This document shows positions 1-7,581 of a DNA stretch of 63,325 nt, one piece after another (within the stretch, counting starts at the first letter, position 1; each line of letters opens with the position of its first letter). The DNA comes from Streptomyces sp. TRM49041. Its GTDB lineage: Bacteria > Actinomycetota > Actinomycetes > Streptomycetales > Streptomycetaceae. The notes beneath the pieces were generated by a model. It was not told the DNA's origin. It saw only the letters and a list, made by a program, of their open reading frames with translations, and searched no databases. The stretch is from contig NZ_VSRY01000124.1 in assembly GCF_008271805.1 (NCBI RefSeq), positions 1-63,325 of the forward strand, given 5' to 3'. A program made the translations under genes and the position numbers.

Positions 1-25
1 GTGGGAGAGTAGGACACCGCCGAAC
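1..25 (+). rRNA. rrf: 5S rRNA, 3' end only
   Basis: The first 25 bases match the conserved 3' end of actinobacterial 5S rRNA (GTGGGAGAGTAGGACACCGC, then CGAAC). The rest of the rRNA operon lies to the left of the window. A GC-rich hairpin follows 15 bases later, as expected at the end of an rRNA operon. Confidence 0.85.
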
Positions 26-40
26 TATTTTTGATGGGGG

Positions 41-65
41 AGCCCCGCACCGTTGGTGCGGGGCT
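41..65 (+). terminator. rRNA operon terminator hairpin
   Basis: An 11-bp perfect stem (41-51 with 55-65, arm AGCCCCGCACC) closes a three-base loop directly after the 5S end. The minus-strand DUF58 gene ends about 80 bases further on, so the hairpin separates convergent transcripts. Confidence 0.85.
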
Positions 66-147
66 TCTCGCATTTCCGGGGTTTTTGGAGCCTCCTATGG
101 AGACTCCCTTTCCATCCTCTCGTTCCATATCCTCTCGCAGCCGCTTC

Positions 148-1458
148 TCAGAGGCGTCCCGCAGCTTTCAGCGCCAGATACGCGTCGGCGAGGGCGGGGG
201 CGAGGTTCTGCGGAGTCGCGTCCACGACCGTGACACCGTGCCGTTCGAGCTGTTCCGCGGTGTGGCGCCGCTGAGCCTGGGCCTGGGCGCCGGCGGCAGC
301 CTCGTACACCGCCTGAGCCGTGCCGCGAGACTTGGTCATCTCGTCGGCGTGGGGATCCGAGACGGAGGCCACCAGCACGGTGTGCCGCTGGGTGAGCTGC
401 GGCAGGACCGGGAGCAGCCCTTCCTCGATCGGGGCCGCGTCGAGGGTCGTCAAGAGCACGACGAGCGAGCGGCGCGGGGCTGCGGCCAGGGCCGCGGCGC
501 TGAGGCCGCGCGCGTCGGTCTCGACCAGCTCGGGCTCGAGCGTCGCCATGGCGTCCACCATGGCCGACAGGACGTCCCCCGCCGCACGGCCCTGTACCCG
601 TGCCCGGGTCCGGCGGTCGTATGCCAGCAGGTCCACCCGGTCACCCGCACGCGCTGCGAGCGCGGTCAGGAGAAGGGCCGCGTCCATGGCCGCGTCGAGC
701 CGTGGGACGTCGCCCACACGGCCCGCCGAGGTACGGCCGGTGTCCAGTACCAGCAGGATGTGCCGGTCGCGTTCCGGGCGCCACGTGCGGACGGCGACGG
801 AGGACTGGCGGGCCGTGGCCCGCCAGTCGATGGAACGGGTGTCGTCGCCTGGGACGTACTCGCGGAGGCTGTCGAACTCGGTGCCCTCGCCCCTGGTCAG
901 CACGCTGGTGCGGCCGTCCAGTTCACGCAGGCGCGCCAGCCTCGACGGCAGGTGCTTACGGCTGGTGAAAGGGGGCAGCACACGGACCGACCACGGCACG
1001 CGGTGGCTGCCCTGGCGGGCGGCCAGCCCCAGCGGGCCGTACGAGCGGACGGTGACCCGCTCAGCCTGCCGGTCGCCGCGGCGGGTGGGCCGCAGCAGCG
1101 TCTTCATCCTGCGGCGTTCGCCCGCTGGCACGTCGACCTTGTGTCTGGAAGCCGTCTGCTCGCTCCCCGTGGACCAGCTGCTGGGCGGCCACGCGTCGCG
1201 GACATCCGCCCGGAGGCGACGCCTGGACGGGTTCGCCACCATGAGCTCCACCTCGGCGCCGTCACCGAGTCGAACGGTCGTGTCACCACTTCGGGTGAAC
1301 CGCAGTGTTCGTACTGGCGCCGCGAGCATGTAGTCGCACAGAATTGCGAGGGACAGGGGGGCGTTGACGGCGAGCATCCCTGTCCAGCTGGGAGCCAGGA
1401 TCCCGACGGGCAGTGAGCCGATCGCGGCCAGGAGCGCGGTTCGTCCGGTGAGGGCCAT
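148..1458 (-). CDS. DUF58 domain-containing protein
   Basis: A 436-residue protein. Two hydrophobic stretches at the N-terminus (about 8-45) suggest membrane anchoring. The DUF58 signature GDDTRSIDWRATAR lies at about 204-217 and leads into a von Willebrand A-like fold (hydrophobic strand LLVLDTGRTS). DUF58 proteins are usually encoded beside MoxR-type AAA+ ATPases, and here moxR ends three bases upstream of the ATG, so the two are almost certainly co-transcribed. The molecular role of the family is not firmly established; assembly or maturation of envelope or enzyme complexes has been suggested. It is the last gene of a five-gene minus-strand operon facing the rRNA operon. Confidence 0.88.
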   Translation of the reverse strand: MALTGRTALLAAIGSLPVGILAPSWTGMLAVNAPLSLAILCDYMLAAPVRTLRFTRSGDTTVRLGDGAEVELMVANPSRRRLRADVRDAWPPSSWSTGSEQTASRHKVDVPAGERRRMKTLLRPTRRGDRQAERVTVRSYGPLGLAARQGSHRVPWSVRVLPPFTSRKHLPSRLARLRELDGRTSVLTRGEGTEFDSLREYVPGDDTRSIDWRATARQSSVAVRTWRPERDRHILLVLDTGRTSAGRVGDVPRLDAAMDAALLLTALAARAGDRVDLLAYDRRTRARVQGRAAGDVLSAMVDAMATLEPELVETDARGLSAAALAAAPRRSLVVLLTTLDAAPIEEGLLPVLPQLTQRHTVLVASVSDPHADEMTKSRGTAQAVYEAAAGAQAQAQRRHTAEQLERHGVTVVDATPQNLAPALADAYLALKAAGRL

Positions 1459-1461
1459 GGG

Positions 1462-2454
1462 TCACTGCCTTAGCGAGGGCGCGGGGACGTGGGCGAGGAT
1501 CGAGCTGATGACGGAGTCGGCCGTAAAACCCTCCATCTCCGCCTCGGGGCGCAGCTGGATGCGGTGACGCAGAGTGGGCAGGGCCAGGGCCTTCACATCG
1601 TCCGGGATGACGTAGTCGCGGCCGGTGAGCCAGGCCCAGGCGCGGGCGGTGGAGAGCAGAGCGGTGGCGCCTCGCGGGGAGACGCCAAGTGTGAGCGAGG
1701 GGGATTCACGAGTGGCACGGCAGATATCGACCACATAGCCGGCGATCTCGGCGGAGACCGAGGTCCGGGCGACCGCACGGCGCGCGGCTTCCAGATCCGC
1801 GGGGCCGGCCACCGGGTGGACACCGGCGCCCTTCAGGTCACGGGGGTTGAAGCCCTCCGCGTGGCGGGTCAGCACGTTGATCTCGTCGTCGCGCGAGGGC
1901 AGAGGCACCGTCAGCTTCACGAGGAACCGGTCCAGTTGCGCCTCGGGGAGTGGGTAAGTGCCCTCGTACTCCACGGGGTTCTGCGTCGCGGCGACCAGGA
2001 ACGGCTCGGGGAGCGGACGCGGGGTGCCGTCCACCGTGACCTGGCGCTCCTCCATGGCCTCCAGAAGCGACGACTGGGTCTTCGGCGGAGTCCGGTTGAT
2101 CTCGTCGGCGAGCAGCAGGTTGGTGAAGACCGGTCCCGGCTGGAAGGAGAACTCGGCGGTTCGGGTGTCGTAGACCAGTGAACCGGTCACGTCGCTCGGC
2201 ATCAGGTCAGGGGTGAACTGGACACGCTTCGTGTCGAGTTCCAGCGACGCGGCAAGCGCGCGGACGAGCAGCGTCTTGGCGACACCGGGCACGCCCTCCA
2301 GGAGGACATGGCCTCGGCAGAGCAGGGCGACAACGAGTCCGGTGACAGCGGGATCCTGCCCGACCACGGCCTTGGCGATCTCGGTGCGCAGGGCTTCCAG
2401 CGAGGCGCGGGCGCGGTCCGAGTTCTCAGGGGTCTCGGGGGTCGGGGCACTCAT
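1462..2454 (-). CDS. MoxR family AAA+ ATPase
   Basis: A 330-residue AAA+ ATPase of the MoxR class. Walker A is GVPGVAKT at 54-61 and Walker B is LLLADEIN at about 113-120, followed by the PKTQSSLLEAMEERQ region typical of MoxR. MoxR ATPases are thought to act as chaperones that work with the VWA/DUF58 protein encoded beside them. The ATG at 2454 overlaps the stop of the upstream DUF4350 gene as ATGA, and the DUF58 gene begins three bases after its own stop. This gives a tightly coupled moxR-DUF58 pair inside the operon. Confidence 0.93.
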   Translation of the reverse strand: MSAPTPETPENSDRARASLEALRTEIAKAVVGQDPAVTGLVVALLCRGHVLLEGVPGVAKTLLVRALAASLELDTKRVQFTPDLMPSDVTGSLVYDTRTAEFSFQPGPVFTNLLLADEINRTPPKTQSSLLEAMEERQVTVDGTPRPLPEPFLVAATQNPVEYEGTYPLPEAQLDRFLVKLTVPLPSRDDEINVLTRHAEGFNPRDLKGAGVHPVAGPADLEAARRAVARTSVSAEIAGYVVDICRATRESPSLTLGVSPRGATALLSTARAWAWLTGRDYVIPDDVKALALPTLRHRIQLRPEAEMEGFTADSVISSILAHVPAPSLRQ

Positions 2455-3632
2455 GAGGTGCGTACCTCTCTTTCGAGGGCGTCGAGTTGATCTGCCAGGA
2501 GGACAAGCGCGGCGTCATGTGTGGGAGCCGGGCCGAACAACAGGTCCCGTAGGTCTGTCTCGCCGCCGGACAGCCGGGCCGACAGGGCGGGGAGCAGGGC
2601 GTCGGGGGAGTGGGCCTCCCTCGTCGGGACGCCCACGAGTGGGGCGAGTCGTGCGCGGGTCGCCGAGCGCAGCACAGCGGCGGCACGGTCACGGGCGTTC
2701 GCCCGGAAGTAGAGGCGGGCACGGCCCTCCGTCGCCTCCGAGGCGCGGATGGCGACTGGAAGGCGCTCCGTGACAAGGGGGCCGAGGCGGCGGGCACGCC
2801 AGATCGCGGTGAGCGCGGCAGCCACGGCGAGTTGCAGTGTGCCCCAGAGCCAGCCCGAGGGGATCAGGCTGAGGAAGTCCGATTCCTCCTCGACGCCGCG
2901 GTCCCCGCTATCAGCGAGTGAGGGGAGGTACCAGACGAGATGGGTGCGGGAACCGAGGAGTTGCAGAGCGAGCGACGCGTTGCCCTCGTCGGCGAGGCGG
3001 TGGTTGAAGAGAAGATCGGCCGAGCCGAGCAGCACGGTGTCGCTGCCGGCGGTGCCCTTGAGGTGGACGAGGGTGGGCAGGCCGTCGCTGAAGTAGCAGG
3101 TGTCGGCAGGGTCGGCGCCCGTCGTCACGTACCGCTTGCCGCCGAGATTTGCCGAACCCGCGCGGCGGGCCTCCGGCCAGGAGCAACCCGGTGCGAGCGC
3201 CGTGACGGGGTCGGGGAGTTCGGCCGTCACGCCAGGGGCCAGGCTGTCAACGGATGGCGTGCCGGGGGCGAGGAGGACGGTGCGGCCACCGGAGTTGTCC
3301 ATCACGCCACGCAGCACGGTCTGCTGGTGATCGGTCAGCAGGTCCGGTGCCGTGACCAGCAGAGTGGAATCGGGGCCCGCCGCGGCCGTGACCTCGTCGA
3401 GAGAGGTGGCCACGCGGATGGAGACACCGCGTTCCTTCAGCAGTTCGGCGACGGCACGGCTGCCGTTGCGGTCCGTGGAGCGCGGGTCGAGGCGTCCGTG
3501 CCGGTCGCCGGTGCCCAGCAGGGCCAGGATGACGCCCGCCACGATGAGCAGGGCGACCGCGAAAAGAATGCCCCGGGCACGGGTCCAGACCTGCCGGGTG
3601 TCCCGGGACAGGGAGGTGTTGGAGGCGGTCAC
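2451..3632 (-). CDS. DUF4350 domain-containing membrane protein
   Basis: A 393-residue protein from a GTG at 3632 that overlaps the preceding stop (GTGA) and has an AGGGAG ribosome site just upstream. An in-frame start 30 bases earlier is possible but would sit further inside the upstream gene. One membrane segment lies at about 20-42 and a second near 255-275, around an extracytoplasmic region that matches the DUF4350 pattern (DPRSTDRNGSRAVAELL). Companion of DUF4129, MoxR and DUF58 proteins in actinobacteria. No enzymatic function can be assigned. Confidence 0.87.
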   Translation of the reverse strand: MTASNTSLSRDTRQVWTRARGILFAVALLIVAGVILALLGTGDRHGRLDPRSTDRNGSRAVAELLKERGVSIRVATSLDEVTAAAGPDSTLLVTAPDLLTDHQQTVLRGVMDNSGGRTVLLAPGTPSVDSLAPGVTAELPDPVTALAPGCSWPEARRAGSANLGGKRYVTTGADPADTCYFSDGLPTLVHLKGTAGSDTVLLGSADLLFNHRLADEGNASLALQLLGSRTHLVWYLPSLADSGDRGVEEESDFLSLIPSGWLWGTLQLAVAAALTAIWRARRLGPLVTERLPVAIRASEATEGRARLYFRANARDRAAAVLRSATRARLAPLVGVPTREAHSPDALLPALSARLSGGETDLRDLLFGPAPTHDAALVLLADQLDALEREVRTS

Positions 3633-4321
3633 TCGGCGGCTCCCTGGGCGGCACTGCTCCACTGGGGCCTGGCCCGCTCCAGAGCGGTGTCCAGATCCTT
3701 GAGGCGCTGGTACGCGCGCTGGTCGGCGGTGCGGCCGCCGTATGTCACGTCGTCGAACTCGCGGGCGGCGGCACGCAGCTCATCCGAGTGGGCCGACAGC
3801 GCGCGGCCGGCCTCCGCGGCCGCCTCGTCCGCCGTACGGCCCGGGCGCGGGTCGAGGAGAGTGCGTTCCTCCAAGGAGCGGACGACGGCCCGCATGCGCT
3901 CCTGCACGGCCTGGTTCCAGCGCCCTGCAGCCGCGTGCTTCTCAGCGGCGGCGCGGTGGTCCCCCGCGGTGCGCGGACCGTCGTCGAACAGCGAGTCCGA
4001 CGTTCCCGCGGCGCGCTTCGGCGCGCCGAGCCGCAACCACAGGGCCACGGCCAGGGCCACGACGACGAGGACGATCACCATGATGCCCAGCCAGCCGCCC
4101 GGGGTGGCACCCGACGCGGACGCGAAGAGGCCGTTGATCCAGTCCAGGAAGGCGTCCACGGCGCGGAGGAGAATGTTCGGCTCGTCCTCCCCGTACATCG
4201 GCTTGGACAGCTCCCGCTCCGCCGCCTCACGCGCCGGCACACGCGGAATGTCCAGCGGTGGCACGTCGTCGCCCGTGGGGACCAGCCGCCACGCCGACAC
4301 CGCTCCCCCCGTGATCGGCAC
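3629..4321 (-). CDS. DUF4129 domain-containing membrane protein
   Basis: About 230 residues from a GTG at 4321, chosen because AGGAG lies just before it, overlapping the stop of the upstream gene; a longer in-frame reading would run far back into that gene. One membrane segment is at about 76-98. The DUF4129-like C-terminal region is rich in Arg and Ala with conserved aromatic/Asp residues (REFDDVTYGGR). Members accompany MoxR/DUF58 systems and are usually described as putative transglutaminase-associated or envelope proteins. The reading frame ends in GTGA, overlapping the DUF4350 start. Confidence 0.86.
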   Translation of the reverse strand: MPITGGAVSAWRLVPTGDDVPPLDIPRVPAREAAERELSKPMYGEDEPNILLRAVDAFLDWINGLFASASGATPGGWLGIMVIVLVVVALAVALWLRLGAPKRAAGTSDSLFDDGPRTAGDHRAAAEKHAAAGRWNQAVQERMRAVVRSLEERTLLDPRPGRTADEAAAEAGRALSAHSDELRAAAREFDDVTYGGRTADQRAYQRLKDLDTALERARPQWSSAAQGAAE

Positions 4322-4325
4322 CGCA

Positions 4326-5540
4326 TCAGCTCCTAGGAGTGGTGTCGCCCGGCGAGGCCGGGCCGTAGCCGGGCACGCCCGCAGCCCGGCCGAGTTCGAG
4401 GTCGAGGGCCTCCCGGCGGATGCGCTGGTCCACGTACAGGAGGACGGTGACACCGGCGGAGATCGGGTACATGATCGCCGATGCGATGACGGCACCGATA
4501 CCGCTGATGATCAGGAACGTCCAGCCGAGCTGAGCGTTGCCCCCCGCGAACATGGCGTCGATCCCGTCACCGTCCACCGCGTACGCGACGATGGTGAACG
4601 GCAGGGACACGATCATCGCCACCACGAAAGTCAGCAGCGCCGTCAGGATGAGAATGCCGAAGATCCGCCACCAGGAGCCCTGCACGAGCTTCGCCGAGCG
4701 GCGCAGCGACGCCAGCACACCCTGCCGCTCCAGCATCAGAGCCGAGTAGGCCAGGCTGAAGCGGACCGTCAGCCACAGCACGACGAGCACCGCCCCGAGA
4801 CCACCCAGGAACACCAGCAGGGCACCCGCCCCGGAGCCGATCAGCAGCCCCGGTGCGATGCCCACCGCCACGACGGCGACGACGATCAGCGGGACGAGGA
4901 ACGTCAGACCAAGCAGGGGGAGCAACCGGGGGCGGGCCTCACTCCAGACGTCCGAGAACGTCACCGGACGGCCCAGCACCGAGCGGCTCACCACGAACGT
5001 CAGCAGGGCCGTGGTGACGAACGTGGCCATGAGGCCGAGCAGCATCGCCGGAGCCGCGGAGACCATGCTCACCCGCAAGGACTCCGCCAACTGCTCCAGC
5101 TGCTCCGACGGGCTCGCGTCCGGATTGATCTGAGGCTGCTGAGGCAGCACATAGCGCTGCAGGAGGATCTGGGTGATCTGCACGACGGCGGACACGGCCA
5201 GAGTGATACCGAGAACCGTCCGCCAGTGCGCGCGCAACGTGGACACCGCGCCGTCGAGGATCTCGCCCACACCCAGCGGGCGCAGCGGGATCACACCCGG
5301 CTTCGGCGCCGTCGGCCTGCCCCAGCCCGCGTACGGCCCACCGCCCCGGCCAGGGGGCGGTGGCGGAGCCTGCCGGCCAGGGCCGGGAGCGGCCGGTGGG
5401 GACCACTGGGCGGCGGGTGGCTGGTTCTCGGACCACTTCGGAGCGGGAGCCTGGTCACCGGCCGGGTGCGGCGCACCGGCGCCCTGGTCGTCGGACGGGG
5501 AAGGAGATCCGGGCGAAGCCCAGCCCGGAGAGTCGTTCAC
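4326..5540 (-). CDS. Polytopic membrane protein, GDPD-membrane-domain-like
   Basis: About 404 residues. The start is GTG 5540, preceded by GAGGTGG at good spacing and giving the N-terminus MNDSPGWASPG; a longer in-frame reading from 5651 lacks a clear ribosome site. Residues 1-90 are Pro/Gly/Ala-rich and cytoplasmic. The rest has about six membrane segments and starts with the motif PLGVGEILDGAVSTLRAHW, typical of the actinobacterial membrane family annotated as glycerophosphoryl diester phosphodiesterase membrane domain. No phosphodiesterase catalytic domain is present, so it is not an enzyme of that type. First gene of the moxR operon. Confidence 0.8.
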   Translation of the reverse strand: MNDSPGWASPGSPSPSDDQGAGAPHPAGDQAPAPKWSENQPPAAQWSPPAAPGPGRQAPPPPPGRGGGPYAGWGRPTAPKPGVIPLRPLGVGEILDGAVSTLRAHWRTVLGITLAVSAVVQITQILLQRYVLPQQPQINPDASPSEQLEQLAESLRVSMVSAAPAMLLGLMATFVTTALLTFVVSRSVLGRPVTFSDVWSEARPRLLPLLGLTFLVPLIVVAVVAVGIAPGLLIGSGAGALLVFLGGLGAVLVVLWLTVRFSLAYSALMLERQGVLASLRRSAKLVQGSWWRIFGILILTALLTFVVAMIVSLPFTIVAYAVDGDGIDAMFAGGNAQLGWTFLIISGIGAVIASAIMYPISAGVTVLLYVDQRIRREALDLELGRAAGVPGYGPASPGDTTPRS

Positions 5541-5734
5541 GGTCGTCCACCTCGTGGCTTGGTCGCGGGGCCCACTCGTCGAGCCGGGTCGGTCACGGCG
5601 CCTGGCCGCCGTACTGAGCGGCAGGTCGGCAGCCATCGTGCCACGCGACACCCGACCCCTGGCCAGGGCCCTGGAGACTTCAACGCCAACGTCAACACCT
5701 TCATTGTCACTGGTTCAGCGGGCAGACTGGTCGG
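5541..5734. promoter_or_regulatory. Divergent intergenic region between moxR operon and mtnA
   Basis: 194 bases separate the divergent starts and must hold promoters for both directions. I see no convincing -10/-35 pair, riboswitch or strong hairpin. A short CAACGCCAACGTCAACACC direct-repeat tract is present upstream of mtnA. Confidence 0.5.
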
Positions 5735-6886
5735 ATGGCTGATCAGTACGCAGGAAAGCCCCTCGGTGAACAGCCGCCCGCGCCGCCCGTGCTGCGCTGG
5801 GCGGACCCCCCGGAAGGCCCCGTCGTGGTGCTCCTCGACCAGACACGGCTCCCCGCCGAGGAGGTCGAGCTGGTCTGTACGGACGTGCCCGCCCTCGTGC
5901 GGGCCATCCAGGACCTTGCCGTCCGCGGCGCGCCCGTACTGGGCATCGCGGGCGCCTACGGGGTGGCGCTGGCCGCCGCCCGCGGTTACGACGTGGAGGA
6001 AGCCGCGGCTCAGCTTGCCGGAGCGCGGCCCACCGCTGTGAACCTCGGATACGGGGTACGGCGCGCCCTCGGCGCGTACCGGGCCGTGGCCGAGAAGGAC
6101 GCCGAGCCCGAGCGGGCCGCAGAAGCCGCGCTTGCGGAGGCCCGGCAGCTGCACCGGGAGGATGCCGAGGCCAGCGAGGCCATGGCCGCCCGGGGCGTGG
6201 CACTGCTCGACGAGCTCCTGCCCGGCGGCAGTCACCGGATCCTCACCCACTGCAACACCGGTGCCCTGGTGTCGGGCGGCGAGGGCACCGCGTTCGCCGT
6301 CGCCCTGGCGGCACACCGGGCCGGGAGGCTGCGCCGCCTGTGGGTCGACGAGACACGGCCCCTGCTGCAAGGCGCCCGGCTCACCGCCTACGAGGCCGCC
6401 CGCAACGGCCTGACGTACACCCTGCTCACCGACAACGCCGCCGGGTCTCTCTTCGCGGCGGGCAAGGTCGACGCCGTCCTCGTCGGCGCCGACCGCATCG
6501 CCGCCGACGGATCCGTCGCGAACAAGGTCGGGACCTATCCCCTCGCGGTGCTCGCCAAGTACCACCACGTACCGTTCGTGGTGGTCGCACCCGTGACCAC
6601 CATCGACACCGACACCCCGGACGGGGCGTCCATCGAGGTCGAACAGCGGCCGGGAAGCGAAGTGACGCAGCTCACAACACCGGTGCAGGTGGGCTCGGCC
6701 GGACTGGGTACGGGCGCAGGGGCACCGGTCGCGCCACTCGGAACGCAGGCCTACAACCCCGCCTTTGACATCACGCCGCCCGAATTGGTGACCGCGATCG
6801 TTACCGAGGCAGGAGTGGTATCGCCGGTGACCGGAAGAGGAATCGAAGAGCTGTGTGCCAGGTCACGCCAGGTAACGATTAGCTAA
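5735..6886 (+). CDS. mtnA: S-methyl-5-thioribose-1-phosphate isomerase
   Basis: 383 residues, in the range of MtnA. It converts methylthioribose-1-phosphate to methylthioribulose-1-phosphate in the methionine salvage pathway, in the cytoplasm. The RGAPVLG motif is at 64-70. The catalytic Cys lies in THCNTGALVSGG (Cys173) and the catalytic Asp in GADRIAADG (Asp252), followed by the conserved NKVGTYPLA. No other salvage gene is adjacent. The stop is only four bases before the first possible mtrA ATG, so part of the mtrA mRNA may start inside or before mtnA. Confidence 0.94.
   Translation: MADQYAGKPLGEQPPAPPVLRWADPPEGPVVVLLDQTRLPAEEVELVCTDVPALVRAIQDLAVRGAPVLGIAGAYGVALAAARGYDVEEAAAQLAGARPTAVNLGYGVRRALGAYRAVAEKDAEPERAAEAALAEARQLHREDAEASEAMAARGVALLDELLPGGSHRILTHCNTGALVSGGEGTAFAVALAAHRAGRLRRLWVDETRPLLQGARLTAYEAARNGLTYTLLTDNAAGSLFAAGKVDAVLVGADRIAADGSVANKVGTYPLAVLAKYHHVPFVVVAPVTTIDTDTPDGASIEVEQRPGSEVTQLTTPVQVGSAGLGTGAGAPVAPLGTQAYNPAFDITPPELVTAIVTEAGVVSPVTGRGIEELCARSRQVTIS
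6857..6876 (+). promoter_or_regulatory. Tandem direct repeat upstream of mtrA (possible MtrA site)
   Basis: Two adjacent 10-mers, GCCAGGTCAC and GCCAGGTAAC, differ at one base and sit 14 bases before the first mtrA ATG, inside the 3' end of mtnA. The second overlaps GGTAACGAT (6871-6879), which is the exact reverse complement of ATCGTTACC at 6797-6805. OmpR-family regulators bind tandem direct repeats with about one helical turn spacing, so an MtrA autoregulatory site is a reasonable inference but is not shown. Confidence 0.4.
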
Positions 6887-6890
6887 TGGG

Positions 6891-7580
6891 ATGATGTCGA
6901 TTATGAAGGGACGCGTCCTCGTCGTCGACGACGACACCGCACTTGCCGAGATGCTCGGGATCGTGCTCCGTGGTGAAGGGTTCGAGCCGTCGTTCGTAGC
7001 GGACGGCGACAAGGCACTCGCCGCATTCCGGGAGAGCAAGCCCGACCTGGTGCTGCTCGACCTCATGCTGCCCGGACGGGACGGCATCGAGGTGTGCCGG
7101 CTCATCCGGGCCGAGTCCGGAGTACCGATCGTGATGCTCACCGCCAAGAGCGACACCGTGGACGTCGTCGTCGGCCTCGAATCCGGCGCCGACGACTACA
7201 TCGTCAAACCGTTCAAGCCCAAGGAGCTCGTCGCCCGCATCCGGGCACGACTCCGCAGGTCCGAAGAGCCCGCACCCGAACAGCTCACCATCGGTGACCT
7301 CGTCATCGACGTGGCCGGCCACTCGGTGAAGCGGGACGGGCAGTCCATCGCCCTCACCCCGCTCGAGTTCGACCTCCTCGTCGCGCTCGCCCGCAAGCCG
7401 TGGCAGGTCTTCACCCGCGAAGTGCTCCTCGAACAGGTCTGGGGCTACCGCCACGCCGCCGACACCCGCCTCGTGAACGTGCACGTCCAGCGGCTCCGCT
7501 CCAAGGTCGAGAAGGACCCCGAGCGGCCCGAGATCGTCGTGACCGTCCGTGGCGTCGGCTACAAGGCGGGACCGAACTGA
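6891..7580 (+). CDS. mtrA: MtrA response regulator (OmpR family)
   Basis: 229 residues from ATG 6891; ATG 6903 (MKGRVLVVDDD) is an equally plausible start. The receiver domain has the acidic pocket DDD and the phospho-acceptor Asp in LVLLDLMLPG (residue 57 from the first ATG). The C-terminal winged helix reads ALTPLEFDLLVALARKPWQVFTR, then RLRSKVEKDPERP. MtrA regulates cell division, envelope and developmental genes in actinobacteria. The histidine kinase mtrB follows after one base, and lpqB overlaps mtrB, giving the canonical mtrA-mtrB-lpqB operon. Confidence 0.97.
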   Translation: MMSIMKGRVLVVDDDTALAEMLGIVLRGEGFEPSFVADGDKALAAFRESKPDLVLLDLMLPGRDGIEVCRLIRAESGVPIVMLTAKSDTVDVVVGLESGADDYIVKPFKPKELVARIRARLRRSEEPAPEQLTIGDLVIDVAGHSVKRDGQSIALTPLEFDLLVALARKPWQVFTREVLLEQVWGYRHAADTRLVNVHVQRLRSKVEKDPERPEIVVTVRGVGYKAGPN

Positions 7581-7581
7581 C

